A stretch of 64,000 nucleotides of DNA from Mariniradius saccharolyticus AK6 (GCF_000330725.2 NZ_AMZY02000001.1:164094-228093), one strand, 5' to 3'; positions 44,912-54,818 are shown, numbered from the stretch's first letter. A program made the numbers and translations. The notes: generated by a model not told the origin, from the letters alone.

Positions 44912-46003
44912 ATGGACCGTTTTCAACGACAATACATAGTACCTGGATTTGGCAAGGAAGCCCAAGAAAAGTTGGCGAAAGCCAAGGTCTTGGTGATTGG
45001 TGCGGGTGGCTTGGGTTGTCCGGCACTGTTGTACCTGGCAGCGGCTGGTGTGGGCCATATCGGCATTGTGGACGGTGACGAGGTTTCGATTTCCAACCTG
45101 AACCGCCAAGTGTTATTTGGAGAAAGCCACATTGGACTCAATAAGGCAGAAGTCGCGGCGCATGCAATCAAGACCAAATATTCGGACATCAAGGTGGAAG
45201 CCATTCCGGAATTTCTCACAACACAAAATGTTTGGATGATTTTATCCAGATATAACTTGGTAGTGGACGGTTCTGACAATTTTCCGACGAGGTATTTGGT
45301 AAATGATGCTTGCGTCCTACTTCAAAAACCTATCGTATTCGGGGCTGTCTTCCAGCACCAAGGTCAGGTAGGCATCCTCAACGCATCCGGTCCAGAAAGT
45401 ATCAATTACAGGGACATTTATCCCGATTTGCCATCGGCCTACGAGATTCCCAATTGTAGCGAAACAGGTGTTTTGGGCGTTTTGCCAGGCATCATTGGCA
45501 CGCTTCAAGCAGCAGAAGCCATCAAATGGCTCACAGGTTTTGGGAGACCATTGGTTGACAAACTGCTTTTCTACAATCTCCTCGACCACAGCGTCTACGA
45601 AGTCTCCCTTAGCAAGAATCCCAAATCCCAAATCAACAGGCCAAAAGATCGGGGCGAGCTGGAAGATACGGACTACGCGGTGGCATGTGGGGATGGCGAC
45701 ACATTGGGTTGGGCGGAAGCCCTAGGCCTGATGAATAACTATTCGCAGGCCGTGTTGGTGGATGTGAGGGAAAAAGACGAGCGTCCGCTCCTGAATGGCT
45801 TCACTTATCGCTCCATGCCTTTTTCCCAAATCGAAGACAATAAAAATGTGGTTGGGGATTCTGAATTGGTGTTGTTATTTTGCCAAAGTGGAATCCGCAG
45901 CTTGAAGGCCCTGAAAATCTTACAGCGGGAGTTTCCCGGAAAAAGAATCCATTCAATCTCCGGAGGCATTGAGGCGCAGGATTCCCCGATCTACAATCGA
46001 TAA
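44912..46003 (+). CDS. MoeB/ThiF-type adenylyltransferase with rhodanese domain
   Basis: A 363-residue E1-like enzyme. The ThiF/MoeB domain (about 1-245) shows VLVIGAGGLGCPALLYLAAA, GEVSISNLNRQVLF, DGSDNFPTRYLVNDAC and NCSETGVLGVLPGIIG. A C-terminal rhodanese domain (about 260-360) has the active-site loop FCQSGIRS. It would adenylate the C-terminal Gly of a MoaD/ThiS-type carrier and pass sulfur to it. The paired zinc cysteines of E. coli MoeB are not evident. moaE 2 bp downstream indicates the molybdopterin pathway. Confidence 0.88.
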   Translation: MDRFQRQYIVPGFGKEAQEKLAKAKVLVIGAGGLGCPALLYLAAAGVGHIGIVDGDEVSISNLNRQVLFGESHIGLNKAEVAAHAIKTKYSDIKVEAIPEFLTTQNVWMILSRYNLVVDGSDNFPTRYLVNDACVLLQKPIVFGAVFQHQGQVGILNASGPESINYRDIYPDLPSAYEIPNCSETGVLGVLPGIIGTLQAAEAIKWLTGFGRPLVDKLLFYNLLDHSVYEVSLSKNPKSQINRPKDRGELEDTDYAVACGDGDTLGWAEALGLMNNYSQAVLVDVREKDERPLLNGFTYRSMPFSQIEDNKNVVGDSELVLLFCQSGIRSLKALKILQREFPGKRIHSISGGIEAQDSPIYNR

Positions 46004-46005
46004 TT

Positions 46006-46452
46006 ATGGAAAAGCAACGAACTCCAAAAAACATTTTTGTACAGGGCCCGATTTCGCCTGAAAAGATCGGCCAATCCATCGCCAACCACAGCAGCAAGAC
46101 GGACATCGGAGGCCATTGCATTTTCCTGGGCCAAGTAAGGGCCGACGAAAAGGAAGACGGCAAAGTGACATCCATCCTATACTCCGCTTACGAAGAAATG
46201 GCCTTGCAAAAGGCCTTCGAAATCCGCGAGGACATTTTTGCCAAGTATCCCTTGACCTGTATGCACATCTACCATAGTCTTGGAGAAGTCAAAGTCGGCG
46301 AAATCTGCCTTTTTGTATTTACTTCCTCCAAACACCGTAAGGCTGCAATCGATGCTTGCGAGGAACTGGTAGAGCGCATCAAAAAGGAAGTGCCGGTTTG
46401 GGGAAAGGAGATCGTGGAAAATGGCACCGACGTCTGGAAGGAAAATCGCTGA
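46006..46452 (+). CDS. moaE: Molybdopterin synthase catalytic subunit MoaE
   Basis: A 148-residue large subunit of molybdopterin synthase, which with thiocarboxylated MoaD inserts the dithiolene sulfurs. Hallmarks: GGHCIFLGQVRADE, YSAYEEMALQKAFEI, IYHSLGEVKVGEICLFVFTSSKHRKAAIDACEELVERIK and VPVWGKEIVENG. It is tightly linked to the MoeB-like gene (2 bp). No moaD is visible in this window. Confidence 0.92.
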   Translation: MEKQRTPKNIFVQGPISPEKIGQSIANHSSKTDIGGHCIFLGQVRADEKEDGKVTSILYSAYEEMALQKAFEIREDIFAKYPLTCMHIYHSLGEVKVGEICLFVFTSSKHRKAAIDACEELVERIKKEVPVWGKEIVENGTDVWKENR

Positions 46453-46701
46453 GCGGTTGGGAGGTTAGGAAGTTTGGGAGGTTGGGAAGTTGGGAGATTA
46501 TTGGTTATTGGGTTATCGGTGGGGAATGTCTGAGATGATTGGGAGACGACTTGGATCTTTCCCAAAATGCCAAAGTCTGATCGCCTAGCTGGTGACCAAA
46601 TTTCGAAATACCTGATTTATCAATACAAATGAAGCCTTCTGACTTAAAGAGATTGTGGATTTAAAAAGTAAGCTACGAAAAACGGCATCCAAAGCGGAAA
46701 C
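46453..46701. repeat. Minisatellite between moaE and moaCB
   Basis: 46455-46520: G-rich units of GGTTGGGAGGTTAGGAAGTT type followed by TTATTGGTTATTGGGTTA. The remaining bases are A+T-rich with no ORF. Confidence 0.7.
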
Positions 46702-47619
46702 ATGATTGACATCACACATAAATCATCCACACTTAGAAGGGCTATTGCCCAAGCGATCGTGAAAGTCGGGTCTTTGGAGACCATCCAAGCTTTGGTGGAC
46801 CGCAAAGTCCCCAAAGGAGATGTGTTCGAAATGGCAAAAACCGCAGGTTTGTTCGCTGCAAAACGCACGGCCGACATGATTCCCGATTGCCATCCGCTAC
46901 CAATCGAATACACAGGCATCAGCTACCAAATTGAGGGGAATAGCATATACATTTTTGCCGAAATCCACACCATTTACAAGACAGGTGTCGAGGTGGAAGC
47001 CATGCATACCGCATCGGTTGTTGCACTCACGATGTACGATATGCTCAAACCAATTGACAAAAACATTAGCATCGAGCAAATAAAACTCATCGAAAAAAAA
47101 GGAGGCAAAACAGATTATTCTCTAAAAGGCACAGAAGGCCTAGGTGCATCCGTCATCGTATGTTCCGACAGTATTGCCGCCGGCAAGAATGAAGATAAGG
47201 CGGGAAAGGCCATCATTGAAAAGTTGGAAAAATACGGCCTGAAGGTGGTGGATTACAAAATCATACCAGATGAGAAAGAAATCATCCAACAATCGCTCTC
47301 AAACCTTGCAGGAATGGGGCGCGACGTGGTAATCTTTACAGGAGGTACCGGGCTGTCTCCAAGGGATGTCACCCCTGAGGCGATAAGACCACTTTTGGAC
47401 AAGGAAATACCCGGAGTCGAAGAAGCTATCCGCGTCTACGGACAACAACGTACACCGTATGCAATGCTTTCCAGGTCTGTAGTCGGGCTAATCGGTAAGA
47501 CGCTCGTTCTTGCTTTGCCTGGATCTACCAAGGGAGCCTCAGAGTCCATCGACGCGGTTTTCCCTGCGATACTTCATATCTTTCGGGTGATGGAAGGCAC
47601 CCGTCATGAAGGTGCTTAA
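46702..47619 (+). CDS. moaCB: Bifunctional MoaC-MoaB molybdenum cofactor protein
   Basis: A 305-residue fusion. MoaC domain (about 1-140): DMIPDCHPLPIEYTGISY and GVEVEAMHTASVVALTMYDMLKP, with GGKTDY at the end; it makes cyclic pyranopterin monophosphate together with MoaA. MoaB domain (about 150-300): ASVIVCSDSIAAGKNEDKAG, VIFTGGTGLSPRDVTPEAI and LVLALPGSTKGASESI; it adenylates molybdopterin. The fusion is known in Bacteroidota. Its stop overlaps that of the converging gene by 4 bp. Confidence 0.92.
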   Translation: MIDITHKSSTLRRAIAQAIVKVGSLETIQALVDRKVPKGDVFEMAKTAGLFAAKRTADMIPDCHPLPIEYTGISYQIEGNSIYIFAEIHTIYKTGVEVEAMHTASVVALTMYDMLKPIDKNISIEQIKLIEKKGGKTDYSLKGTEGLGASVIVCSDSIAAGKNEDKAGKAIIEKLEKYGLKVVDYKIIPDEKEIIQQSLSNLAGMGRDVVIFTGGTGLSPRDVTPEAIRPLLDKEIPGVEEAIRVYGQQRTPYAMLSRSVVGLIGKTLVLALPGSTKGASESIDAVFPAILHIFRVMEGTRHEGA

Positions 47620-47912
47620 TCAGCAATCGGTTCGATGACAACCTTGGCTGTAATCTTGTAGGCCTTGGATTGTTCCTTTCCGAAGAATTCGATCATCTGA
47701 CCCAGCGCCTGCTTCAGTTCAAGGGCCCTTTCGAGAGAATGGTCATCCTGCTCTCCAAAGCGGATTTGGGAATTGAAATTCCGAAGCTTATGGTAGTTGA
47801 TCTTGTACTCAAACAGATTTCGAAGGATCTCCTTTGCGTCTTCGCTGTCAAAGGTTCCATTAATCAGGTCCAAAACCTCTTCGGTCTGTTGGGTCATTGT
47901 GGATTTTTCCAT
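47616..47912 (-). CDS. Hypothetical small protein
   Basis: A 98-residue soluble, largely helical protein (EEVLDLINGTFDSEDAKEILRNLFEYKI; LERALELKQALGQMIEFFGKE). No family recognised, no signal peptide, no membrane segment. ATG at 47912; a second ATG lies five codons later. It converges with moaCB, overlapping 4 bp at the stops. Regular codon use supports a real gene. Confidence 0.72.
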   Translation of the reverse strand: MEKSTMTQQTEEVLDLINGTFDSEDAKEILRNLFEYKINYHKLRNFNSQIRFGEQDDHSLERALELKQALGQMIEFFGKEQSKAYKITAKVVIEPIAD

Positions 47913-48086
47913 GTCGGCATATTTTTGTCAAATTTCAGAAACCTAACTCATAAATTTTTATTAATGTTAAAAATACAAATCATAATCTAAATTAATCAAT
48001 TAATGAACGCATGTTGGATTTTTTGAAGTCAGGGAAAAATTGCGAATCCGAATTGAATTTGGTTTTGTTACTTTTGAAAGAAAACC

Positions 48087-48803
48087 ATGCAACTGTTTTT
48101 TGCCGAAAATATCGAAGGAAACACGTTCCACTTGGATCCTGAGGAATCCAACCACTTGATCAAAGTGTTGAGGAAAAGCAAGGGAGAGCGCGTATCGTTT
48201 ACAGATGGAAAGGGGTATTTGTACCAATGTGTCATTCAAGATGCCAACCCCAAAAAGACGAAGCTATCGGTAGAATCGCGTCATTTTACGCCAGAGGAGG
48301 ATTTCTACATCCACTTGGCAATCTGCCCCACAAAAAACGCCGACCGGATGGAATGGATGGTGGAGAAAATAACCGAGATCGGCATCCATGAAATCAGCCT
48401 GATTCAGTCCGAACATTCGGAGCGGAGCATGATCAAATTGGATCGGCTGGAGAAAAAAATCATCGCAGCTTGCAAGCAAAGTGTGAAAACACGGATCCCC
48501 AAACTTAACCCGGTGATGCCCATGGAGAAATTGGTGAGCGACCATCGATACGACGCATACGAACGGTTTATCGCCTACGTGGACAAGGAAAATGACCGTC
48601 ATTTGTTCGAAAAGGCTACAGTTAACAAAGCCTATTTGGTGCTTATCGGGCCAGAGGGGGATTTTTCCCCAAAGGAACTGGAATTGGCCTTCAAATATCA
48701 TTTTCACCCTTGTTCTTTGGGACAAAGCAGGCTGAGGACCGAGACTGCCGGATTGGCCGCAGTCCATACACTCCAACTTTTGAACGCCATATCCAGGGAT
48801 TAA
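48087..48803 (+). CDS. rsmE: 16S rRNA (uracil1498-N3)-methyltransferase
   Basis: A 238-residue SPOUT-class methyltransferase. The N-terminal PUA-like domain opens MQLFFAENIEGNTFHLDPEES, and the SAM-binding knot shows LIGPEGDFSPKELELA and LGQSRLRTETAGLAAVHTL. It methylates U1498 of 16S rRNA. It is monocistronic. Confidence 0.94.
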   Translation: MQLFFAENIEGNTFHLDPEESNHLIKVLRKSKGERVSFTDGKGYLYQCVIQDANPKKTKLSVESRHFTPEEDFYIHLAICPTKNADRMEWMVEKITEIGIHEISLIQSEHSERSMIKLDRLEKKIIAACKQSVKTRIPKLNPVMPMEKLVSDHRYDAYERFIAYVDKENDRHLFEKATVNKAYLVLIGPEGDFSPKELELAFKYHFHPCSLGQSRLRTETAGLAAVHTLQLLNAISRD

Positions 48804-48979
48804 TGGGCAAATCTGCTTTACATCAAGACAGCAAAAGTTTCAACACTAACAACCCAGCCCAATTAAGCCATACAGGCATTCTGTTAACATTTTGGAAATA
48901 TTTGGTTGATTTCCTTCGATTCGAAAATTCAAAAGGCTATTTTTACCGACATTCCATATAGGCCGGAATACGTTTATCA

Positions 48980-50158
48980 ATGACTCACACGAAAACTGGC
49001 ATCTCACCCGCACCCGCTGATTTTCCTGTCCCGCATACTGGCCTTGTAATCAGGCTCAAAACCCCAGAAGACGACGAAAGGCCTGTCTATATTTCAGGCA
49101 ATTTCAACAATTGGGCGACGCAGGACCGGCATTTCCAGATGCAAAAGGTCAGCGAGGGACTTTATATTTTCCAATTTCCGCAGGATTTCCAATATCCTGA
49201 GGAACTTGCCTATAAGTTTACGAAAGGCGACTGGTCAGACGTAGAGATCGATAAATACGGCAGCCGTACACCAAATAGGTACACCAAACTCAAAGTGGGC
49301 GTGCAGGAGGAATTTGTGGAGCGTTGGCGCCACAATTGGCTTCCGTACAAAGACCGCTTTCTTCCCAAGGTCCAGATACTCTCGAAGGAAGTGGAAATTC
49401 CCCAATTGAACAAAAAAAGAAGGGTTTGGGTACTACTCCCCCACGATTACCAGCAGAACAGCGCCCGATATCCCGTCCTTTATCTGCAGGATGCGCAGAA
49501 CTTATTCAATGAAAAATCGCCGTTCGGAAACTGGGAAATCGACAAAAAGCTCGCCGTCATGGCTGAATACGGCATTGGCAACATCATCATTGTGGCGATC
49601 GAACATGGAGAAAAGGAGCGTGTGTTGGAATACAATGTCGGGCGTACCATTTTGGGACAAGGAGATGGGAAAAAGTATATCCGCTTTGTGACAGATACCT
49701 TGAAGCCATTGATTGACAAGACCTACCGCACCCTTCCCGATCGTGAACATACCGGTATCGGTGGCAGTTCGATGGGTGGTCTGGTTAGTTTCCTGGCAGG
49801 CATTATGTATCCTGAGGTTTATGGCAAATTGATGATTTTTTCACCCAGTCTGTGGGTGATCCCCAAGATTAAATTCAGCTTCTTGGATATTTTTGATCCG
49901 ATGCAGACGCGCATTTATCTATATGCTGGTGCCAACGAAAGCGAAACCATGCTCAAAGAAGTCAAGAAACTTAAGAAACGCCTCCTAAAAAGAAAAGTGC
50001 TCAAAGAGAACCTTGAAATCCAGGTGAGCGTCAATCCGGAAGGCAAGCACAACGAAACTTACTGGAGTGACGAATTCCCAAAAGCCATAGAATGGTTGTT
50101 TTTCAGCGATAGGGCCGGCACCGACGACTTGGAGGACACGGCAAAGGAAACGGCTTGA
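48980..50158 (+). CDS. Putative esterase with N-terminal E-set domain
   Basis: A 392-residue protein. An N-terminal immunoglobulin-like E-set/CBM48-like domain (about 15-120, VYISGNFNNWATQDRHFQM) precedes an alpha/beta hydrolase of the esterase D/Fes type (about 145-370) with RRVWVLLPHDY, PVLYLQDAQNLF and the nucleophile elbow GIGGSSMGGLVS. No signal peptide, so it is probably cytoplasmic. A role in cleaving an imported esterified compound is plausible; the substrate is unknown. Its own terminator follows. Confidence 0.83.
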   Translation: MTHTKTGISPAPADFPVPHTGLVIRLKTPEDDERPVYISGNFNNWATQDRHFQMQKVSEGLYIFQFPQDFQYPEELAYKFTKGDWSDVEIDKYGSRTPNRYTKLKVGVQEEFVERWRHNWLPYKDRFLPKVQILSKEVEIPQLNKKRRVWVLLPHDYQQNSARYPVLYLQDAQNLFNEKSPFGNWEIDKKLAVMAEYGIGNIIIVAIEHGEKERVLEYNVGRTILGQGDGKKYIRFVTDTLKPLIDKTYRTLPDREHTGIGGSSMGGLVSFLAGIMYPEVYGKLMIFSPSLWVIPKIKFSFLDIFDPMQTRIYLYAGANESETMLKEVKKLKKRLLKRKVLKENLEIQVSVNPEGKHNETYWSDEFPKAIEWLFFSDRAGTDDLEDTAKETA

Positions 50159-50164
50159 AACATA

Positions 50165-50201
50165 TTGCAGGTATTCTTACCAGACCGTGACCTGCAATTT
50201 T
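50165..50201 (+). terminator. Intrinsic terminator after the esterase gene
   Basis: A perfect stem TTGCAGGT / ACCTGCAA followed by TTTT; it begins 7 bp after the stop. Confidence 0.65.
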
Positions 50202-50324
50202 GCACCTATCGATTTTTTGACCGAAATAGCTGGAGTTTTCACAAAACCAACTTTTCAAATCGTTTTTGAATTAATGGCCAAATAGATATTTTAGGCAAAT
50301 ATTTACCTACCACTCCTGCTATCT

Positions 50325-51749
50325 ATGAAAATTTCAGTCAGTAAATCAATTGACAATTTCAAGGGACTTGTCCTGATACCCTTTTTCGAATCAGAGGAAT
50401 CCATCCAAATACCCGAAGCCTTTGGAGGAACGCAGGTTCCGAAAGTCCTATTTTCAGCTAAAAAAGACTCCCAACATATCTTCTCAGAAGGAGAGATCAC
50501 ATTTGCACTTATCGGATTGGGCAAAGAGCGGAACTACAAATCCATCCAAACATCTTTTCGGAGATTGACAGCCAAGCAGGCAGAGCTTTTCGATCAAAAA
50601 GTCCTGCTATTTGCCCCCGAGTTTGGCGACTATGACCTGTTGGAAGCTGCACTTACAGGCCTAATCCTCGGAACATACAGGCTGGGGCATTTCAAGTCAT
50701 CGACCGCTCCTACCGTGGACTGGGGCAAAGTTCAGCTAGCGATCCATAGCACGCTAAAGGGAACGAAAAACGTCATCGAGCGGGCGGAAAAGATCGCCGA
50801 TGCCCAAGTGAAAACCATGACGCTGGTTGATCTTCCACCCAACAAGGTGACCCCCGAATATTTGGCGGAATGGGCGAAGGAAAGCGGCAAAAAACTTGGC
50901 ATGGAAGTCAAGGTATTGGGTAGATCAAAGGCCGAAAAGGAAAAGCTTCACGCCTTCCTGGCTGTTGGCCAAGGAAGTCAGCGCGAACCCCAATTCATCA
51001 TCATGAAGTACAGGCACAAAAATGCCAAAAAGCATCTTGGCTTGGTGGGTAAGGGCGTCACTTTCGATACGGGCGGATTGAATATCAAAACCCAAGGCAT
51101 GGTGCATATGAAAAGTGATATGGCTGGTGCGGCAGCTGTATTGGGATTCATTCATTTGGTGGCGGATTTGGCCGTGGAAGCGGACGTAACCGCGGTGATT
51201 CCCTGCGTGGAAAATGCGGTAGACAGCCATTCCCTGCTCCCTTCTGATGTAATAGAAAGCTACAGTGGAAAGACGATCGAAATCATCGATACCGATGCCG
51301 AAGGAAGGTTGATCTTGGCGGATGGCCTCTCCTATTTGATCAAAAACTTCAAGCCCGATACAGTCGTGGATTTTGCGACGCTAACGGGAAGTGTGATCGG
51401 AACTTTTGGCTACGAATGTGCAGGTCTGTTTACCAAATCAGATTCCCTTTCCCAAAACCTGCAGCAAGCCGGTGCCTATATTGGGGAAAAACTCTGGCCG
51501 CTACCGATGTGGGATTCCTACCAAAGCGAGATGGACAGTGAGATCGCCGATATCAAGAATTTCCATGGCAAGACCTATGCCGGGGCGATAACGGCAGCAA
51601 AATTCCTCGAATACTTCACGATGGAGCATCCCTCTTGGGCACATATTGATATTGCCGGTACTGCGTTTGGGGACTCGGAGTTTGCAAAAACGAAGCATGC
51701 CACGGCTTTTGGCGTACAATTAATGCTTAAATTCATCGAAAATCTTTAG
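50325..51749 (+). CDS. pepA: M17 leucyl aminopeptidase (PepA family)
   Basis: A 474-residue dimanganese/zinc aminopeptidase of the M17 family. The catalytic domain shows GKGVTFDTGGLNIK with the metal-binding Lys/Asp, the VENAVDSHSLLPSDVI segment, and DTDAEGRLILADGLSY (NTDAEGRL signature with Asp in first place). The N-terminal macro-like domain is divergent. Only 2 bp separate it from the ATP-grasp gene, so the two are one operon. Confidence 0.92.
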   Translation: MKISVSKSIDNFKGLVLIPFFESEESIQIPEAFGGTQVPKVLFSAKKDSQHIFSEGEITFALIGLGKERNYKSIQTSFRRLTAKQAELFDQKVLLFAPEFGDYDLLEAALTGLILGTYRLGHFKSSTAPTVDWGKVQLAIHSTLKGTKNVIERAEKIADAQVKTMTLVDLPPNKVTPEYLAEWAKESGKKLGMEVKVLGRSKAEKEKLHAFLAVGQGSQREPQFIIMKYRHKNAKKHLGLVGKGVTFDTGGLNIKTQGMVHMKSDMAGAAAVLGFIHLVADLAVEADVTAVIPCVENAVDSHSLLPSDVIESYSGKTIEIIDTDAEGRLILADGLSYLIKNFKPDTVVDFATLTGSVIGTFGYECAGLFTKSDSLSQNLQQAGAYIGEKLWPLPMWDSYQSEMDSEIADIKNFHGKTYAGAITAAKFLEYFTMEHPSWAHIDIAGTAFGDSEFAKTKHATAFGVQLMLKFIENL

Positions 51750-51751
51750 CC

Positions 51752-52969
51752 ATGAAAGACAGCCACCGCACCTTTTTGTGCATTTCCAATTATTTCAAGG
51801 GAAACGCATTTCTCACTGCGCTCAAGAAAGCAGGCAATACCGTCTATTTAGTCACCTCCGAAAAGTTACGCGACAGCAACTGGCCGAGGGAATACATCGA
51901 CGAGATGTTTTTCATGCCTGGACAGGATTTGGACTGGGACTTGGAAAAGTTGCTACTGGGAGTGGCTGGCATCATGAAGGACACAAAAATAGACAGGATC
52001 GTTGCCTTGGATGACTATGATGTGGAAAAAGCGACCTTCCTGCGCGAAAACCTCAGGATTCCAGGGATGGGACAGACAACCGGCAGGTATTTCCGTGACA
52101 AACTCGCGATGCGCATGCGGGCACAGGAAGCAGGCGTACTTGTCCCTGCCTTCTCCGCACTTTTTAATGATGCCGAAATCAATCATTTTGCCGATAATAT
52201 ACCCGCCCCTTGGGTGCTCAAGCCTCGATCCGAAGCCTCCGCCCATGGCATTATCAAAGTGTTTGACAAAGAAAGCCTCTGGCAAAATATCCACGAACTG
52301 GGCGACAACCGCATGCGGTATCTGGTAGAGCAGTTCAAGCCCGGGGACGTTTATCATGCAGACTCGCTCAATCTGGACGGGAAAAACATATTCTGTACTG
52401 TTTCCCGCTATTTGGCCACCCCCATGGAAATTTCACAGGGCGGGGGAATCTTCCGCTCGGCAAATGTTCCCTACGGAACACATGACGATAAAGCAATCAG
52501 GGAAGCCAACAAACAAGTGATGAAAGCCTTTGGAATGAAGGACGGCGCGGCGCATACAGAGTTTATCAAAAACAAAGAGGACGGCAAAATCTACTTTTTG
52601 GAGACTTCATCCCGCGTCGGGGGGGCGCATTTGGCAGAAATGGTGGAAGCTGCCACCGACATCAACCTATGGGCGGAATGGGCAAGAATTGAAGATGCCA
52701 AAGCCAAAGAAAAGGCATACGAACTTCCAAAAGTAAGAAAGGGATATGCAGGAATCGTGCTTACGCTGTCCAAATTCCAAGATCCTGACCTTTCCGGATT
52801 TGATGATCCCGAGGTCTGTTTCCGTGTGCCCTTAGATTATCATGCAGGACTTGTCGTCACGTCTCCCCAGCACGATCGCGTGATGTATTTGCTCGATAAT
52901 TATGCTGCCAGACTCAGTACAGATTTTTCTACGGTAGTTGAACAGGAGAAAGTGAAGAAGTTTCACTGA
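51752..52969 (+). CDS. ATP-grasp ligase-like protein in operon with pepA
   Basis: A 405-residue ATP-grasp enzyme. An N-terminal Rossmann-like domain (CISNYFKGNAFLTALKKAGN) is followed by the ATP-grasp with VLKPRSEASAHGIIKV, YLVEQFKPGDVYHADSL, and a Mg-binding end YFLETSSRVGGAHLAEM. It would ligate a carboxylate (via acyl phosphate) to an amine. No tetrapyrrole or purine context is seen; pairing with an aminopeptidase hints at a dipeptide or peptide-linked metabolite, which is speculation. Confidence 0.85.
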   Translation: MKDSHRTFLCISNYFKGNAFLTALKKAGNTVYLVTSEKLRDSNWPREYIDEMFFMPGQDLDWDLEKLLLGVAGIMKDTKIDRIVALDDYDVEKATFLRENLRIPGMGQTTGRYFRDKLAMRMRAQEAGVLVPAFSALFNDAEINHFADNIPAPWVLKPRSEASAHGIIKVFDKESLWQNIHELGDNRMRYLVEQFKPGDVYHADSLNLDGKNIFCTVSRYLATPMEISQGGGIFRSANVPYGTHDDKAIREANKQVMKAFGMKDGAAHTEFIKNKEDGKIYFLETSSRVGGAHLAEMVEAATDINLWAEWARIEDAKAKEKAYELPKVRKGYAGIVLTLSKFQDPDLSGFDDPEVCFRVPLDYHAGLVVTSPQHDRVMYLLDNYAARLSTDFSTVVEQEKVKKFH

Positions 52970-53084
52970 AAGGATGAATTTTCCAATGTACGAAGTACAA
53001 AGTAAAATGAACCAAGTCAAAACCGGAGCACAGGTATACACACGCAATTGGGAAAACCAGTATGTGTTGATCCTATGTGCCGGT

Positions 53085-54431
53085 TTACAAAAGTCGGCCC
53101 CGGTACAAAAATCGATATGCCATGTAGCCAAACAACGGCCCGTACTGTAACCAAAGGAAAGCCGGCTGTTCCTGCACCGGTGAAGTTTGATAGGCAGAAT
53201 AGGAAAAAATAACCAAGCCGGACCAGATGATCGGGGTCCATTCCCGTGCGACAATGCCCAAACCAAAAACGGGGATAATGTACCAAGGGTGTACAACAGG
53301 CTGAAAAATCAGGTATACAATATAAATCCAAACCATTTTCCGGGGCAGATGTCTTGGGTCCTTTTCCCTGCCACTTGTCGAGATCAGAATAATCAAACCG
53401 AGTGAAATCATACCCAAGGACGGAACCACATATTTGATTGGATTGTAGGGAACAAACCACATCGCAACCTCTCGGACGAGGTAGTACACCGATGCGTTGA
53501 ATTCGAATTTTTGTTGAAAAAGTCGGAAGCTTTCGAGGAAATTATCCAACACCCTTAGGTTTAGAAAAGGCGAAAAGAATACCGCCAAAACCAAGATAGC
53601 AAGCGCGACAAATCGAATAAGCTTTCTTTTCTCCAAGTTGAATGCCCAAAGTGGTGCTAAAATCAGCGGGACCAACTTCAATCCGATCGCACATGCCCAG
53701 GAAAACGCAGCCCTGCCTATCTGCATCTTTTGAAGAGATATAAGGTTGACCAACAGGCAGGTCAATACAATCCCCTCGAAATGTAAATTTCCGACAAGTT
53801 CCAAAATCACCATGGGGCTAAATGCGTACAGCACCACAGCCCTGGAACCGATCCCGTAATTTCGGAGTAGTCTCCGAAGTAGCAAGATATTCGCTAAATC
53901 AAACAGCATCAGTGTAAGCCTCAGGCGAACAACCGAGTCCATCACCGATTTTGCCCCAACCGTGGTTAAGTAGAATATTCCTTCGTGAAGGGGTGGGTAT
54001 ATGGTGTAGTAGTTTTTTGAGTTCATACCAGCAAACAATTCCCCCCACAAATCCTCCCTATCAATTGGCAGCATCTCCACGGCAATATTGGGAGTAAAAA
54101 AGTAGGGATTGATACCATTCGAAATGAGATGTCCATCAAAGAAATACCTGAAATAATCATCGGACATTTGGGGAATGGAAAACAAAAACAGCAACCGACA
54201 GCAAAGAGCGGCCAAAAGCAGCCTGCCAAAAGAAAATCCCCACTCTTCATACTTGAAATAGAAAATCAAAGAAATCAAAAAGCATATTGAATAAAGCATG
54301 AGCAATTGCCCAAATTCCTCCCGAATCACGTGATAGGCTAACAAATAAAGACAAATCCCATATACCAGAACCAGCAAAGCCGGAGTCAAACCACGGGGAA
54401 ATGGCGCTAAGTTCCTGGATATCAAATTCAT
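53085..54431 (-). CDS. GT-C/GT87-type polyprenyl-sugar glycosyltransferase
   Basis: A 448-residue integral membrane protein with about 11-12 transmembrane helices. After the second to third helix it has DDYFRYFFDGHLISNGINPY, resembling the acidic first-loop motif of GT-C enzymes that use polyprenyl phosphate-linked sugars (MptA/B, GT87 family). A later VHPWYIIPVFGLG segment resembles their last-helix region. The likely role is glycosylation of a surface lipid or polysaccharide outside the inner membrane. It diverges from the WcaJ-type gene. Confidence 0.78.
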   Translation of the reverse strand: MNLISRNLAPFPRGLTPALLVLVYGICLYLLAYHVIREEFGQLLMLYSICFLISLIFYFKYEEWGFSFGRLLLAALCCRLLFLFSIPQMSDDYFRYFFDGHLISNGINPYFFTPNIAVEMLPIDREDLWGELFAGMNSKNYYTIYPPLHEGIFYLTTVGAKSVMDSVVRLRLTLMLFDLANILLLRRLLRNYGIGSRAVVLYAFSPMVILELVGNLHFEGIVLTCLLVNLISLQKMQIGRAAFSWACAIGLKLVPLILAPLWAFNLEKRKLIRFVALAILVLAVFFSPFLNLRVLDNFLESFRLFQQKFEFNASVYYLVREVAMWFVPYNPIKYVVPSLGMISLGLIILISTSGREKDPRHLPRKMVWIYIVYLIFQPVVHPWYIIPVFGLGIVAREWTPIIWSGLVIFSYSAYQTSPVQEQPAFLWLQYGPLFGYMAYRFLYRGRLL

Positions 54432-54818
54432 AAAATACTTAACATTTAGTAAGTTCTGATTTCTTAATTTCTTGGAAAAATAAGCTTGCGTCGATAGAAA
54501 ATGCCAGTAATTGAATCATTTCATTATTTAATTGAAAAATTCAACTAATTACTTTTGAATATTTTTTTATGTATTTCACATTATTTTTTTTGCATTTTAT
54601 TTTTTGTTTTCATTTTTGTTCCTACATTTGGATCAGGAAATCACTCAATGGAATTGAAGGTCACAATTAATTAAAGGCGAATTAACAGTTTTGAAATACA
54701 AATAATTGTATATTTGAAACCCGATAGAAGCCTAAGATAACCATTTGAACTTTCAATTTTGTTTTACCAGAAACCCTGAGAACACCTAATCTATCTTGTA
54801 AACTTATTTTTAACGGTT
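54432..54818. promoter_or_regulatory. AT-rich divergent promoter region
   Basis: 387 bp, very A+T-rich. On the plus strand TAnnTTTG boxes occur at 54623-54630 (TACATTTG, with TTTT 19 bp upstream) and at 54709-54716 (TATATTTG, TTTG 15 bp upstream). Either gives a long 5' leader (100-190 nt) for the downstream sugar transferase. No ORF. Confidence 0.45.
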
